In this document: positions 1 to 12,040 of the stretch, in pieces
How positions within the stretch are numbered: the stretch's first letter is position 1
Layout of the letters: each line of letters starts with the position of its first letter
Source: Anisakis pegreffii
Lineage: Eukaryota > Nematoda > Chromadorea > Rhabditida > Anisakidae
Length of the DNA: 64,000 bases
Direction: 5' to 3'
NCBI GenBank assembly: GCA_035041965.1
Contig: JAPYMA010000093.1
Coordinates: forward strand, 248,001-312,000
Made by a program: the position numbers and the translations under genes
Notes under the pieces: generated by a model
What the model was told of the DNA's origin: nothing
Seen by the model: the letters and a program-made list of their open reading frames with translations, nothing else
Database searches by the model: none

Positions 1-3000
1 CCCAAACTTGAATTTGCCAATAAGCAAATTTGAAAACGCTTTCATGATTGACACACACACATACGTTTTTGTCATTGCTATTATGCTTGGTTATTATCAT
101 TTTAATGACATACTCCTTTCGCAAAACATGCCTCACTACATTGCAATTAGCCTCATAATCAATATTCTTGTTATTGACTTGAATATTGTCCTAACTGTTA
201 GCCTCACGCAATTATGTTCACTATCATCCAGAATGCTATATCAGTAAAACAATCACCACTGTTATTACTATCACCCAGATAGAATTTCACTACAAACTAA
301 CCAGTGTCTTCATAATCAGTATCAAAACAATATTGAATATCAGTGTGTATTGGATTTCAACCTTGCTAATCATCAATAACAGAATCACACAAACTGAAAG
401 ACATAATATCCAATCGATCTCTTTTTTTCCAAATGATAGCCTCCTCATCCGCTATAATCGTGAAAATGAAGGGAACCTTTGATACTGAGACTGTCTGTGA
501 CAGCTTAGAGTGACTACTCATTATGTCGACTGCTCTGTAATTGATTGCGATGCGCAAGTGTGGAAATCCGGAAACAAGTAATGAAAACGATCTGTTCAGC
601 TAATAGATTGCTGGCTGTCATATCACCACTTCCTTTCCTAACTCATGACATGAGTTCTTCCCGGAACTGTCATTAGATTGCATCTGCTGTCACTTAACAT
701 AATTTTAGTTGCACTCCTTTTTTGCCTCAGTATCGGAAAAGCGCTGTCATTCTCATAGACTTCTCAGCTACGAATGAACACTGCATGAAAATGAGTATCT
801 GGTGGATAAATTCGAAATGTGAGCATCATTTCAACGAAACCCTCAAATTACTGTTCTGTTTACATGCGCAGTGTTGAATTGATCAATCGCACTCGTCAGC
901 GCAGCTGACTGCTGCTCACACATTTATTTGCTGGCTGGCTTCCGTTCACAACGATAATATCAAATTGAGAGTTTTGAGCGTTCGTTGGTGTTTTAAAGCC
1001 ATCGAAATGCTTTTCGCATACTGCTTCAATGTGTTCTAGGTACTCAGATGCACTCACAAGTCCAAACGACTCATAGATAGAGGATAAAATAGCATCAACA
1101 AACGAACACATCCTATGGATTATACGACAAAAAGCGTTAAGCTAGCTCACTGCATTTTTGGCCACAGCACATCATACAGATGGATGGCACAACGTGAAAT
1201 TCAATTCATTCAAGCATTCTTCTGAATTTTAGTCGATTCGTTTCATCTATTTGCATTTCGCCTGGACTCATCACTTCACAGCTAACTTCATTGCAACTTG
1301 CTTGAACACAGACGATTTTTGATGAAACAAATCGGTGCATTCAGTCAAATTGGTCGCATTCATTTTGTTTTACAGGAGACTTTGCTGAAAAAAGGCCTTG
1401 TTCACCACATAGGTTATATGATTTTCACGTGTGAATGATCAAAAAAGCTCACTGAACGCATGTTCACATGTCTTATTCTAAGAAAATTTTCAATCAAAAT
1501 GATGATACTATGAAAAATCATTCACAAAACACTCAGAATCCGTATAAGAGACAGTTGGTTATCCTTCCGAATTGCACTGACTTATAAACGAATATATCAC
1601 AACTGAAGACTGCGCTCAAGTTTTGCTACAATTAAGGTAGTTTGCTACAATTGAAACTGTTATAATGAGACTCCATCAGACTGTTTGAGTTCGAACTCCA
1701 TTTGGAACTAAACTACGGAAAAGTCACATCCTATGGAACAGGGAATTAGTTCCTTTACTTATTGAAGAAAAAGATGATAGTTTTGTGTTACGTCACCGCA
1801 CATATAACCACCTTGCAATTGATCGAGACTCATTTGCACCGTGACAGATACACGAACGATTTATGAAAATTGAGGTATAAGACTCGGGAAATCTCTTGAG
1901 GACATGAAATCCTTGACATAATGAGACCTTTGGACAATCAAGGATTCATCAAAATCCTTTCAAATAAATGAGAATAGCGGCAGAACACGAAGCAGATTTG
2001 TTTGATCTACAAGAGAAGTTATTGCTCTATCGTATTTCAGCTGCAGTAATTCGGTTAGTTTAAGGATACACGTCGTGTCGAATTCAGGCAAGAATGACTC
2101 GCCAACCAGTACCACTTACCGATCTCGATTTCATTTATTTGTTTACAAATCCTTCAACTTATCCGCTTATTTTCTACACACATGCTTCCCGGGAATTCCT
2201 AATGTGGAAGGTAATAAACATAGCGTGCATATTCCATCATTTCCTTGGCTTTCTTGGCTGTTTTTAAGGAATTTGCTCAAAGAATCGCAGGATCTAACAA
2301 AAAGTAAATTTGATCGAGTGATTTGTGTGTTTGTGTGAAGATGTTTTAGAGACTTCTCAAGGAGTGAAGTATCGTTGAATATATCAATATAATGTGGAAG
2401 AAAATTCGTTCCTCAAGCGTGCGTTGCATCAAATTGACTGACAGAATAAAATTTTGACGTAAACAAAGCAATCAAATCGCAGTCATAAGATTATTGCCAT
2501 GCTGTGAGACTGTCGTGCTTGACTTGCTGCAGCATCGGTATGCATCCACTGGACTTATCCATTCTGTCGGCGTATTCTTTGGAGGCGGCAATTAACATGG
2601 CAATAAAACCAATAGCACATGATAGAGAATCGTTGATTTTATCACTGAATAAAACGTTCACATAAATGCTCTTATTGTTAGCCGTTCGTTCGCACGTGAA
2701 CAGATTTGATTCAAACATATAATTTGAAGCAAGTCAATCACATCATCTCATTTATCACTGAGTGCAAAAACGATGATGGATGAACACTGCTGCATAGACA
2801 TATTATTACTGACAAGCAGCATAGATAGCAGTAATCCGAAAGGTGATGACGAAAAACAGACAGAAGCACTGAACAACTGCGCTTGAACCACTCACAAAAT
2901 GATACCTATAAATTATGATTATACTCATAGAACCTCTCATTTTTAATTGATAAAAACGTCATTGATGAGATTACGGCAATTCAGTCAATTGAGCCGTTTT

Positions 3001-3583
3001 ATGAGCATTTTGAACGAAAAATGATCACTTGAGCCTTGAGGACCAATAAAACAGCGAATAAAATCAGTGGATTTGAAGACGTTGCACAGATTGCATACGA
3101 TACAGACGGATCAAGACATTAAGTAGATCAGCTAATAGTTGAGCTTACCACACGGGCAGCTTATGCAATACAGGATTGTCTAGAAGGCAGAGGATACCTC
3201 ATTATCATGCTAATTAGCACATCAAAATCACTCTCAGTGATTACTTAAGGTGTGAACATGTTGTTTTTGTGAAAGTTCGCTGTTAAGTCGTGTTGCTAGC
3301 ATTCTACTGACTAGACATTTATGATCGTTACCATGTACTCAATAAGGCATACAATGTGGCATTTAGGCAACCATATCTGGGAGACACGTTGTTTGGACAT
3401 ATGCAACTAATTTTTAAATTATAGCAGGTGATCTGCTAAATCAGGTAAGATATTTTGATTGTGAACTGTGAGCATTACAGAGAATTCAGAAAATGAAAAT
3501 TATTCCAGTTGCATAACAAGTGAAGTGATTTACAAGGTGATGAACTGGACAAACAAACGTGAAATGAACGAACATTCGAATAC
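1..3583. other. No supported gene; apparent intron left of the 3.6-4.8-kb exon
   Basis: If the Ser-rich exons are first exons, the common downstream exons should start in or beyond this stretch. Two minus-strand open frames (896-1111 and 2491-2718) give protein-like peptides but lack convincing acceptors in the required phase. Nothing else stands out. Confidence 0.4.
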
Positions 3584-4791
3584 CTCCAAAACTCCAACTG
3601 AGCGTATCTAACGGCGGTGTATCCTCTTCCCTCTCCAGTAAACTACTATCGTCCAACTGCAGCACTGGATCCGTACTGACTGTTCGTTCTTGAATCATTA
3701 CGACTGTTCAAGTTATCACCGGATGCCATACTGTTTTGCTTTTTGCCTCGGCGAGAAAATGTCAACAGTGGTTCCACAGAATCCTGTAGACTCTTCATCG
3801 ACAACCAGCTCACTCGTTTTGTCAGCAGACGAGGCATATCACACTGGCCTACCGGCATCTGATATCTTGCTCCCGCAAGCGTACCACTCCTCGGTCCTCC
3901 AGCGCTGGGCTCGTCGACCACCAGTGCTTGACGTAATCTCACCTCACCAGCCATTTCGGCCGAATCTTCAGCTATCGCCATTGCTGCGGCTGCTTTATTG
4001 GCTCCGGCCACAACATGCCGCAGTAAAGGCTGTGACGAGCGTCGCTCGAAACGCATCGGCCGAAACGCTATGGCCGGTGCTCCGGTTTGCACTGATTTCC
4101 GACGATTATCGACTTGTGGCGACGAGTGCACCAACGGGACACTTTGCGGTGGAGTGATCCTGGATCTGTCGACATTCTGGCCAAGTTTCTCGTCGACCGC
4201 CAGCTTCCCCGGATACGAAGCCGGACAAGACGCTATCGAATTACCGGATATTGTCGAAACACGACGGTGTTCCGGAACATAGAGAAGCGTATGCGACTGA
4301 CGTCTTGCCATAGAGCGCAACGCTGGTTCTGGCTTACGATAGGGCTGGTGCTGAGGCGGTAGAATTATATGTGCTGGCGGTGATGCACCGGCAGCAAACT
4401 GGATTGTTGGCGTTGAGGCTTGTTGTTGTGGAATCGAATTCAGGGTTCCACCTTGATGAAATGCATGAACATGAGGGTGGCTGTACGAGTGATCAGCTCC
4501 GTTGTTCTGTTGTTGCTGTTGCTGTAGCTGTAACTGATGATTATGGTGGGCAATAGCCGCTTGCACACCGTGTGGGGCATAAGGAGTGGCAGCCGGTACA
4601 ACAGACGCAGGTATTGGATCACCTTCGATCATCGCGAGCGCTTTCTGGGGATTTGAAGTTGAGCAATGTGAGAAGGAAACTTCCGATGAAGAGTTTGTTG
4701 ACGACGATGAATTGTTGACGGATTCGTTGGGCAGAGAGGACAGCGACAATGGCGTACAAACACTTTCAGCTATAACAGCCGCCTGTGGCAT
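3584..4791 (-). CDS. Large Ser/Gln/Pro-rich exon with RRxS sites and a frame break
   Basis: This is one of the two strongest coding segments here. From ATG at 4791 the first frame runs 381 codons and is Ser/Asn-rich at its start. A Gln run lies near residues 86-96 and a His-rich patch at 101-112. Four Arg-Arg-x-Ser sites sit at 163-166, 176-179, 230-233 and 250-253, with KRVSWLS near 325. G+C is visibly higher than in the flanks. The frame stops at 3646, but a second frame, open from 3707, continues with an acidic, protein-like sequence (LLEREEDTPPLD) to a good donor (GGAG/GTATTC) at 3584. Dropping one base between 3649 and 3707 would give about 402 codons and a phase-1 end. An in-frame TAG directly precedes the ATG. 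It may be a first exon or follow a weak AG acceptor. I recognise no domain; a disordered phosphoregulated region is an inference. Confidence 0.82.
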
Positions 4792-5763
4792 CTATTTTAT
4801 GAACTCTGAAGCAGAACATCAAATACTCATCATAACCACTACGACAGCAAATCAGTTTCTTTTGACCACATCATTGATCTGAACTTATTTGAAGTATTCA
4901 GCGTGTGAGAAAACAGAAACAGACAACGAATACAGTCGCAGTAAGAATCCAATAAAGGCATAGTGAAGTAACTGAAGTGGATTTTCTAAAACCTGGAGAG
5001 CTCCGCTGATAACTTAGCGATACGTGGAATTCGCATAGTTTACGACGAGCATGTGAATGGATTCAGTTTTAGCATCTCAAAAGACACTGGAGAACTGGAT
5101 AAACCTTATCTGGCTCCTTGTTCAAGTCCAATATTTGCAAACCGAAAGTGAATCTGTTCACTGTTCAGAAATCTATTCGGTGAAGAATGAAATGTATGTA
5201 TGGATGAAATGTGCTGCTGTTCTCAATAAAATAACGTAGAAAAAGTGGAGAATAGTTGCCGGTTGCTTAACAACAACACATCAGAAGAGATGTACATTCG
5301 AAGAACCTGAAACAAGACAAGACTAAAAACCCGCAATGGATTGAATTCCGAGTAAAATCGATTCGAAAGACTACGCGATGCGATGGTGAACACAGCAACG
5401 TTCAAGATGTTACGATTGATTTCTATCTCAGATTGGCTGAATGAATAGAAGAGCCTAATACAGCACAGGCGTCAGTAAGCAACTAATTAAGCTAATTAAG
5501 TTCCATTCGTTGTCAGTGATTACTTGATAATAAGTCATCATAAGCATAAACTTGACAAGTTGTGCTTATTTGTGAATGCTCCAAAAACTGTTCAACAAAC
5601 TGGCTGTGGCGACACTATGGTGGCGTTGAATATCAGCAGCAGCAGTAACATGGAAATAAACGATCGTGTCTGAAGGCTGTCAGAAGCAATGATTCGAGAT
5701 GAACATCATCTGTGAGCAAACCAGGAAAGAGATTGAAGAGTGAGCGATATCTATCTATCCAAC

Positions 5764-6002
5764 TTGCGATCTATCCAGCCAAAGCAGCAGTAACAGCAGC
5801 AGCAGCAGCATCAGCAGTATCAGCTATTCATCCACAAATCCAGCCATCGTCGTCCTTTCATCATCATTTCTGTTCGACGTGTTCGTGTCCGTCCCGCCCT
5901 CCTCCCGCACTCCTTATCGCCTCTCAATTCGAACGTTTTTACCCATTTAGCCTAGTGCAGCAGCATCAGCAGCAACACCATCAGCATCAGCATCAGCAGC
6001 AC
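5764..6002 (+). repeat. CAG/CAT trinucleotide-rich, GC-richer block
   Basis: Runs of CAG and CAT (about 5785-5825 and 5957-6002) flank a C-rich stretch (GTCCGTCCCGCCCTCCTCCC near 5890). On the plus strand a 97-codon frame (5712-6005) translates to Ala, Gln and His runs with a short Pro/Cys patch. The opposite strand has stops. It lies about 1 kb upstream of the ATG of the 3.6-4.8-kb exon, so an untranslated or promoter-proximal region is as plausible as a small exon. Confidence 0.5.
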
Positions 6003-6686
6003 TAACCTAGCATTAAACCAACAGAACATTCCAATAGCCATCAGACAAGTAACTTATGCTAGCTTAAACCACTGAATATGCTTCACTTATACCGTTCATT
6101 CATTCATCTTGTTGCTGAATCCTTCGTCATTCCATGTTCCGCACGATTCGAATCTACGATTCTCTAGTTCAAGATGTATCAGATGGATTAGAAGTCAAAT
6201 TTTCGTCAGCATTAAACGTGCATCTGTCTGATTACCCGTTGAAACAACCACGATCAAAACTGTTATCAAAGATATGTCACTGACAGACAATTCATTTGAT
6301 TGGACAGATTTGAGAATATGAAGTACGTTAGCGCTGTGATCGAAAAAACAAGTGAATATAGTTATGTTAGCATGAACTGAAATTGCCATCTTATTGAGCA
6401 GACAAGCCATAAACGTTGAGGAAGTAAAAACCTATGATGAATGTGATATGTGTATGAGCAGTTACTAAACACGCTGATATGGGCACAATCTTTCATCTAT
6501 GGGCAATTCAGATTATGATGCTTGATTAATAGTGAGGGGAAGAAGTGTTCAACGATGTGATTATGAACACTCTAAAGCCTCCGAAACGACCCTCTTGTGA
6601 CCGCTCATTAAAGCGATTGTTGCCATTCGCTGCGAAACTCAAGAATTTTGCTCTAACTTTAGCTTTTACACAGTCATTTCCTCATC

Positions 6687-6716
6687 ACACAACAACAACA
6701 ACAACAACAACAACAA
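6687..6716 (+). repeat. ACA/CAA microsatellite
   Basis: About nine CAA units in a row within noncoding sequence. Confidence 0.9.
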
Positions 6717-7934
6717 TGGGAAATAATTTGTTTTTTGCTGATAGAAAAGTTTGAGTTTCCTTCAGATCGAACAAATTTTGTGTTGAATAAATGAACGAAT
6801 GCATTTGATGCGTTGTTGTGAAGCGGCAAGAGTGCGGCGGCTGGGCTAAACACGGTTAACCAATAACGTTACTTCTTGCTCATCAATGCAGAAGAACACG
6901 AAATTCAGTTGTCCTGCTCTGAACATTGCGATGAAACGAGCCGAAAAATGCACTTCTGTCAGACGGACATCCCTGATGAATGTGTCATCGTATTGAGATG
7001 TCTCACTTATACCACAAATCACTGATAATCATGGCACAAAACTAGAGAGCCACTCCAAAGTGTCGCCGTGATGTGATGTGCTGCTTAACGATGTGTTTTG
7101 AAGACAGAATCGTGAATACATTTGGGAGGCATGAACGGACAATTCCAGTTGATTTTAGTTTCTGTCACTTTCACTCACATAAATAAACCAAATTACAACA
7201 TTCCATGTCGGAGATTTTTTCCTTAGCTCACACATACTTTCAAGCAGATGTACAACGATCCGTTGCTGAGAGCAAATTTGAGAGCAAATCTTCAGCAATT
7301 CAAATGGTTTCAAAGTCAAAAATGTGATTCGAACGCAACGTTATTAACCATCGCCATAAGAGCTTCAGTTACCGAAAGATAGGCCAATCGATATAATGAG
7401 TGGTGGATATTGAGAGCATTTCCAAACTTTTTCGTCTTATCAAATTAATCGATTGCATCCATTTTCTTTAGCAATGAAGACGAAGAAATTTTCGCAACAC
7501 TTCCGAGAGAGTTTTAATCAAAAAATTGTCTCAACATAACGGCTCCGACCACTAACTCATTCGAAGACTGAATATTACCGCGAATAATCTTACACGTACT
7601 GGTTCGATGGTGACACTCTGTGCAAGTTTGATTGCATTGGCTCGATAAGACATCGCAACCAAAAAAAAACGAGCCGATGACGAAAATCTACATGCTGATG
7701 GAAATTTTGATTTATAGGGAACATTTCATGAGCGAAAAAAAAGCTCTATCAAATTTTTCTTGAGGTTTGTTCAGCGTAGCATTGCTGCTATTCGAAACAC
7801 TGCACAGAGATAATCTGATGAATTGATCGACTGAATCGATCAAATTCTTATGTTAGCTAGATTGGTCGCAAAAAAACAAATAAAAATTGATTAAGGCGAA
7901 AATCTGTTCTGGTTTCGCGCACTGGTGAATTACA

Positions 7935-8385
7935 TTCAGTGATGAGGTCAGCATAATGTACAAATCAAAAAAGAAGCCTGGGCTGACGTCGTCGTAACAA
8001 GTTGGTAACAGGTACGGATCAGAACGCCGAATCTCTGATTTCTTCAGATACTCGAATTTTTATTCACATCATCAACCCTGAGCCCCAAAGAGATTTCGTC
8101 AATCCAGTGAAACCTGCTCGATAGAATCTGAATGAGCGGAGTTTTATTTGAGATAAGTAGTTCGGAATGTTACACGCCAAGCTGATATGAAAACAAATGA
8201 GACTTGACTAGGAACAATTGTTGCAAAGTGAGCATTTCAATAAATTAATCAGGCATCCGCATAAATTTTACAGGCAAGATGCAACACCAGTCGTAAGGCC
8301 TCTCAGTCTTCATGTTGTAAAACACGCCGATTGAGCACTCAATCTCGTGTTTTAATCTGAAGCCTCACATAATGCCATAGCATAG
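7935..8385 (+). pseudogene. Decayed Tc1/mariner-like transposase remnant
   Basis: From 8221 a frame reads HPHKFYRQDATPVV, like the QDNAP block around the second catalytic Asp of Tc1-like transposases. Exactly 34 codons after that Asp (8278-8280) the frame reads NAIA (8371-8382), where Tc1-like enzymes have NPIE with the catalytic Glu. Pro-to-Ala and Glu-to-Ala are each single-base changes. Stops lie in frame between them. About 112 codons upstream, out of frame, TTCAGTGATGAG reads FSDE, resembling the first Asp block, although the usual spacing is nearer 90. Terminal repeats were not found. This is a dead copy. Confidence 0.4.
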
Positions 8386-8907
8386 GTAAACACGAAAAAA
8401 TGACTTCAGCATGTGCGAAAACATCTACATCAATAAATTTAAAACGTAACAAAAAAAACCATCATCCAACTGTTCAAATCATTCAATCGCTCAACATTAT
8501 TCATAGGATATACGACGACGACGATATATTTCACAATTGATACAATCACTATTATTCTACCAATATCAGTCTCTATGAGCCGTACCATAACGGGTTCACC
8601 GATTATTTTACTGGTATCGATCTGGGCTGCATTTACTGCTTCGGATTGCACTGATTCGCAAACGAATGTGAATATTTTGTGGGGAATTTCCACATCTTTC
8701 ATGAACATCATAAGGTTCACTCTTTTGACCGAATCATCTTCATTACTTTGACCGATTGCACTTCTCCATGTTCTGCGCACAAAATTACCTATAGATGCCG
8801 CCGTTCGTGTATCATCCCACCAAAATTTTCCAATGCGGAACCCGATATTTTATTCATCCCAAGTTGCTTCTGCGCTAAACTTAAAACCATTAAACTGTGC
8901 ATTTTGT

Positions 8908-9030
8908 TAACGATTGCATTTTATCTGGCCAATAATTGGAGTCTTCGGAGATTATTGAACAAATCAATTAGTGCTATTGATCAGAAAAACAGGCAGAGCA
9001 ATAAACAGAACCAGATTGATGGGGTTGTTA
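8908..9030 (+). repeat. Direct duplication, copy 1 (partner 9495-9617)
   Basis: This 123-base block recurs about 590 bases downstream with only a few substitutions. It begins TAACGATTGCATTTT and ends GATTGATGGGGTTGTTA. The near identity implies a recent local duplication. It lies just right of an open minus-strand frame (8439-8838) that I could not confirm as coding. Confidence 0.85.
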
Positions 9031-9494
9031 AGGATGTCACTCGGTAAAAAACCACCGACAACAAGCTATGCCTGTGTTTTTTGGGTTGATTTTTTTTGCT
9101 GTAATCAAATTCGGTGATGTTATCGGCGGATAAACTATGCTGGTGAAGCTATAACGCACAAAGTGAATGAATGACGAATGACAAAACGAATGGTAACGGT
9201 CCCATTGAATGACGCACTTAAACAATATAACCTCAAAAAAATTAGCCCATTATGCCGCTCTCAAGTTGTGAGGTCTTTTCTGGCTGAATTAACTGATCGA
9301 TCGCCCGTTTTGGGCGAATCTCTCAAAAATCTATTCATTCGCTCTAAATCTTCCAACTGAGATTGTCTTTTCCTCATTGAAGGCGTTCACGACTGGGAAT
9401 CGATGCTTTGCATCACACAGAAATGTCATTGGAAAAAGAAAATTTGATGTGTGATGCGTTAGTGCTTGAAGTAAACACTGAAGAATATGTGTGC

Positions 9495-9617
9495 TAACGA
9501 TTGCATTTTGTCCGGCCAATAATTAGAGTCTTCGGAGATTATTGAACAAATCAATTAGTGCTATTGATCAGAAAAACAAGCACAGCGATAAACAGAACCG
9601 GATTGATGGGGTTGTTA
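9495..9617 (+). repeat. Direct duplication, copy 2 (partner 8908-9030)
   Basis: Same length as copy 1, with scattered single-base differences and no indels seen. The duplication boundary is sharp on both sides. Confidence 0.85.
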
Positions 9618-11153
9618 GAAGTTTGCGTGTTAAACTTTTCAGATTCTAACGAAGAAATTTTCCGCTCAGTATGTCAATTAATCATCATTAGATGGTGAGT
9701 GACTGAAAGGATCAATCAACCAAATTACGGAAATGTGCCTCTCAGCGATGCATTCTAGAGCAAATGCTAACGAATGCTTATGAGCTTGAAGTTTTGCGAA
9801 TTTCTTTTCCACAACAACAGCACTAACACTCTTTTCAATCACGGATGACATTCAGATGGACATAAAAAACGAGTAGACTTCTCCTCTCAACGGGATTCAT
9901 GCGTTGTACTTTTGTCGTCGATTCAAAGTATATGCGCGTTCAGCTTATTGTAATTGCACTCATCCAGACACGACTGAACACATCTATCTATAGCATAAAA
10001 TGCGTATGAAAGCAAATTTCTCTCGTAATCTATCAGTACTTTTGCATGAACGAGTTCTTCATGTTTCCGATGACCAGATTCAATCTCATTACTCTAATGA
10101 TCGCAATTCAGCACGAAAGAATTCTCGTGTAAAATCAGACAAGATGTTGAGAGGAGATTGAACCGAGAGTGTGTAGGAGGGCATTGAAACCTCCTCTATG
10201 CAACTGAATCGAGGGAAAAACTCTTCATCGGAAAATACTACCGAATTATGAAAAATATCCCTCATAAAACATGCAGCCCATGAATAAATAATATGTTTTG
10301 AGAAATCTGCGAAATGTGACAATGAGATGGAAAATTAGATGAGATCCAGTCAAGCTATAGTGATGTGATGTGATATGAATTGGATAGGATGAAAGATGAT
10401 TTCAAGATTCATTTCCTCTTGAAATTCGAAACAATTAATAAAATTGTTGCTGACGGATAGGATAAAAAGTCGAGAAATTGATCGCACTAAACGAAAAAGC
10501 AGCATTTTTATGATGTCTTCCGCAAAAAACAATCGCCAACTTCGATGAATTCTAAACTCAAACAGCATCCGCCCCCAAGCACTACGAGCAATAACGCATG
10601 AAGCTAAGGATAATTTATTACGTCCGCTTAAAGCCATAAAACATGATCTCTTGATGACAGATGAGTGGAGATTTGGAGTATTAGGTTACGCTAGATACTG
10701 GAATGCCAATCGCCGGTCCAATCGCTCTTTTCGGATTATATTTTTTATGCCATTTTTTCAGTTCTCATTGAACGCACAATTTTTCCAGTAAATAATAAAC
10801 TCCCAAACATGACAACGTGACTGACTGTTAACACTATATGAGTTTGCCTCTGATGAAGTATTACTTTTACAGAGTTTCATCATGTGAAGAACAACTGAAA
10901 AATGCTGGCAAATCAATGGAACGACACAACATTTTCTCCACTTCTGGGTAAGTAGAGTCTAGAATTCGTAGAATAAGCTGCATGAAATTCCTCAGTACTC
11001 CATTCATTCGGCATGAAAACTTAGAGGCGATGACTATGCTGCACAGAAGATTCGTTGATATGTCTGAAAGTAGTCGTCTTCGCCTTCAATCGAAAAAATG
11101 AAATCTCAAGCGAATGATCTCTTCAAGCGAGTAAAATGCTTTCTAATGTGTAT

Positions 11154-11364
11154 CCACAATTATGTTGTTTATCAATTATTATGTTTCATATCACGTTACT
11201 ATTGTTTATCGATGTTACTATTGTTAAAAACAATTAAGATGTTGTTGATCAAATTCGTATCAATAATCATTCATATTATCAGAAAATTCATAAAACATTC
11301 ACTATTCTGAGTCAACAAGTTAATTTCCAAACGCGACATTGCCAAAAGTAATTTGCTTTTCACT
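11154..11364 (+). repeat. Direct duplication, copy 1 (partner 11836-12040)
   Basis: About 210 bases, starting CCACAATTATGTTGTTTATC and ending AATTTGCTTTTCACT, recur 680 bases downstream with many substitutions and small indels. The copies are clearly older than the pair at 8.9 and 9.5 kb. Confidence 0.8.
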
Positions 11365-11835
11365 AATAGTAAGTCAACTCAGCAACTCGTAAGTTCGTTA
11401 GCAAAACTTCAGTTGCCTGCCGAGGCAGATTGAAAACATAAATTTCGAGGAATCCTAAAGAAGATGCCATTTCTGAGCAACACCACTAGCTGCTTTCTTG
11501 GAAAATTCCCTTCGGAATTCTTTTTCCAAGAAGGTGAGTTAAAGGATATAGATGCACACACACACATACTTATGCTAATGCTATGAACCCAAAGAATTTT
11601 CAGTGCGTTCATATCCGAATGATTCTTCTCAAAAGTGAACAAATACAATGCGATATCTTTGCATATTGCATAAATCAGAAATTATTCTCGTCAGCATGGC
11701 GATGTGATATATATGAGATCAAAAAAACATACAAACAAAAGTGTGTCTTGACGTATGGACGGACGATTGCTCAGCATATGAAAAATGGACACAACAATGG
11801 GATTTATAAAACAATCCATATATCATCAAGCTGCT

Positions 11836-12040
11836 CCACAATTATGTTATCAATCAAATGTTTCATATCATGTTACTATTGCTTATCTATGTTGCTATTG
11901 TTAAAACAATTAAGATTTTGTTGATCAAATTCATATCAATAATCATTCATGTTATCAAAACATAATCAAAACGTCCATTATTCAGAGTCAACAATTTAGT
12001 TTTTGAATTCGACATCGCCAAAAACAATTTGCTCTCCACT
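11836..12040 (+). repeat. Direct duplication, copy 2 (partner 11154-11364)
   Basis: Diverged second copy, with a short deletion near its start relative to copy 1. The shared core includes TTGTTGATCAAATTC and TCAATAATCATTCAT. Confidence 0.8.

Noticed and set aside
896..1114. Minus-strand frame reading FVDAILSSIYESFGLVS
   Set aside because: It reads like protein, but the only nearby acceptor (CCATAG/G) gives a one-base start, not the two-base start needed after phase-1 donors, and composition is at background.
2491..2718. Minus-strand 75-codon frame ending HDSLTAWQ and a stop
   Set aside because: No AG acceptor lies near its start and G+C is barely raised. It could be a terminal exon but I cannot support it.
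8439..8838. Minus-strand frame of about 133 codons with a protein-like peptide (NLMMFMKDVEIPHKIF)
   Set aside because: It has no ATG in a sensible place, a possible GCGCAG acceptor but only a weak donor, and then a run of Ile/Val. This length is expected about once by chance in the window.
10089..10322. Minus-strand 77-codon frame after a TTTCGCAG acceptor
   Set aside because: Phase would fit the 19.2-kb donor, but that is a one-in-three coincidence, the donor is poor and composition is at background.
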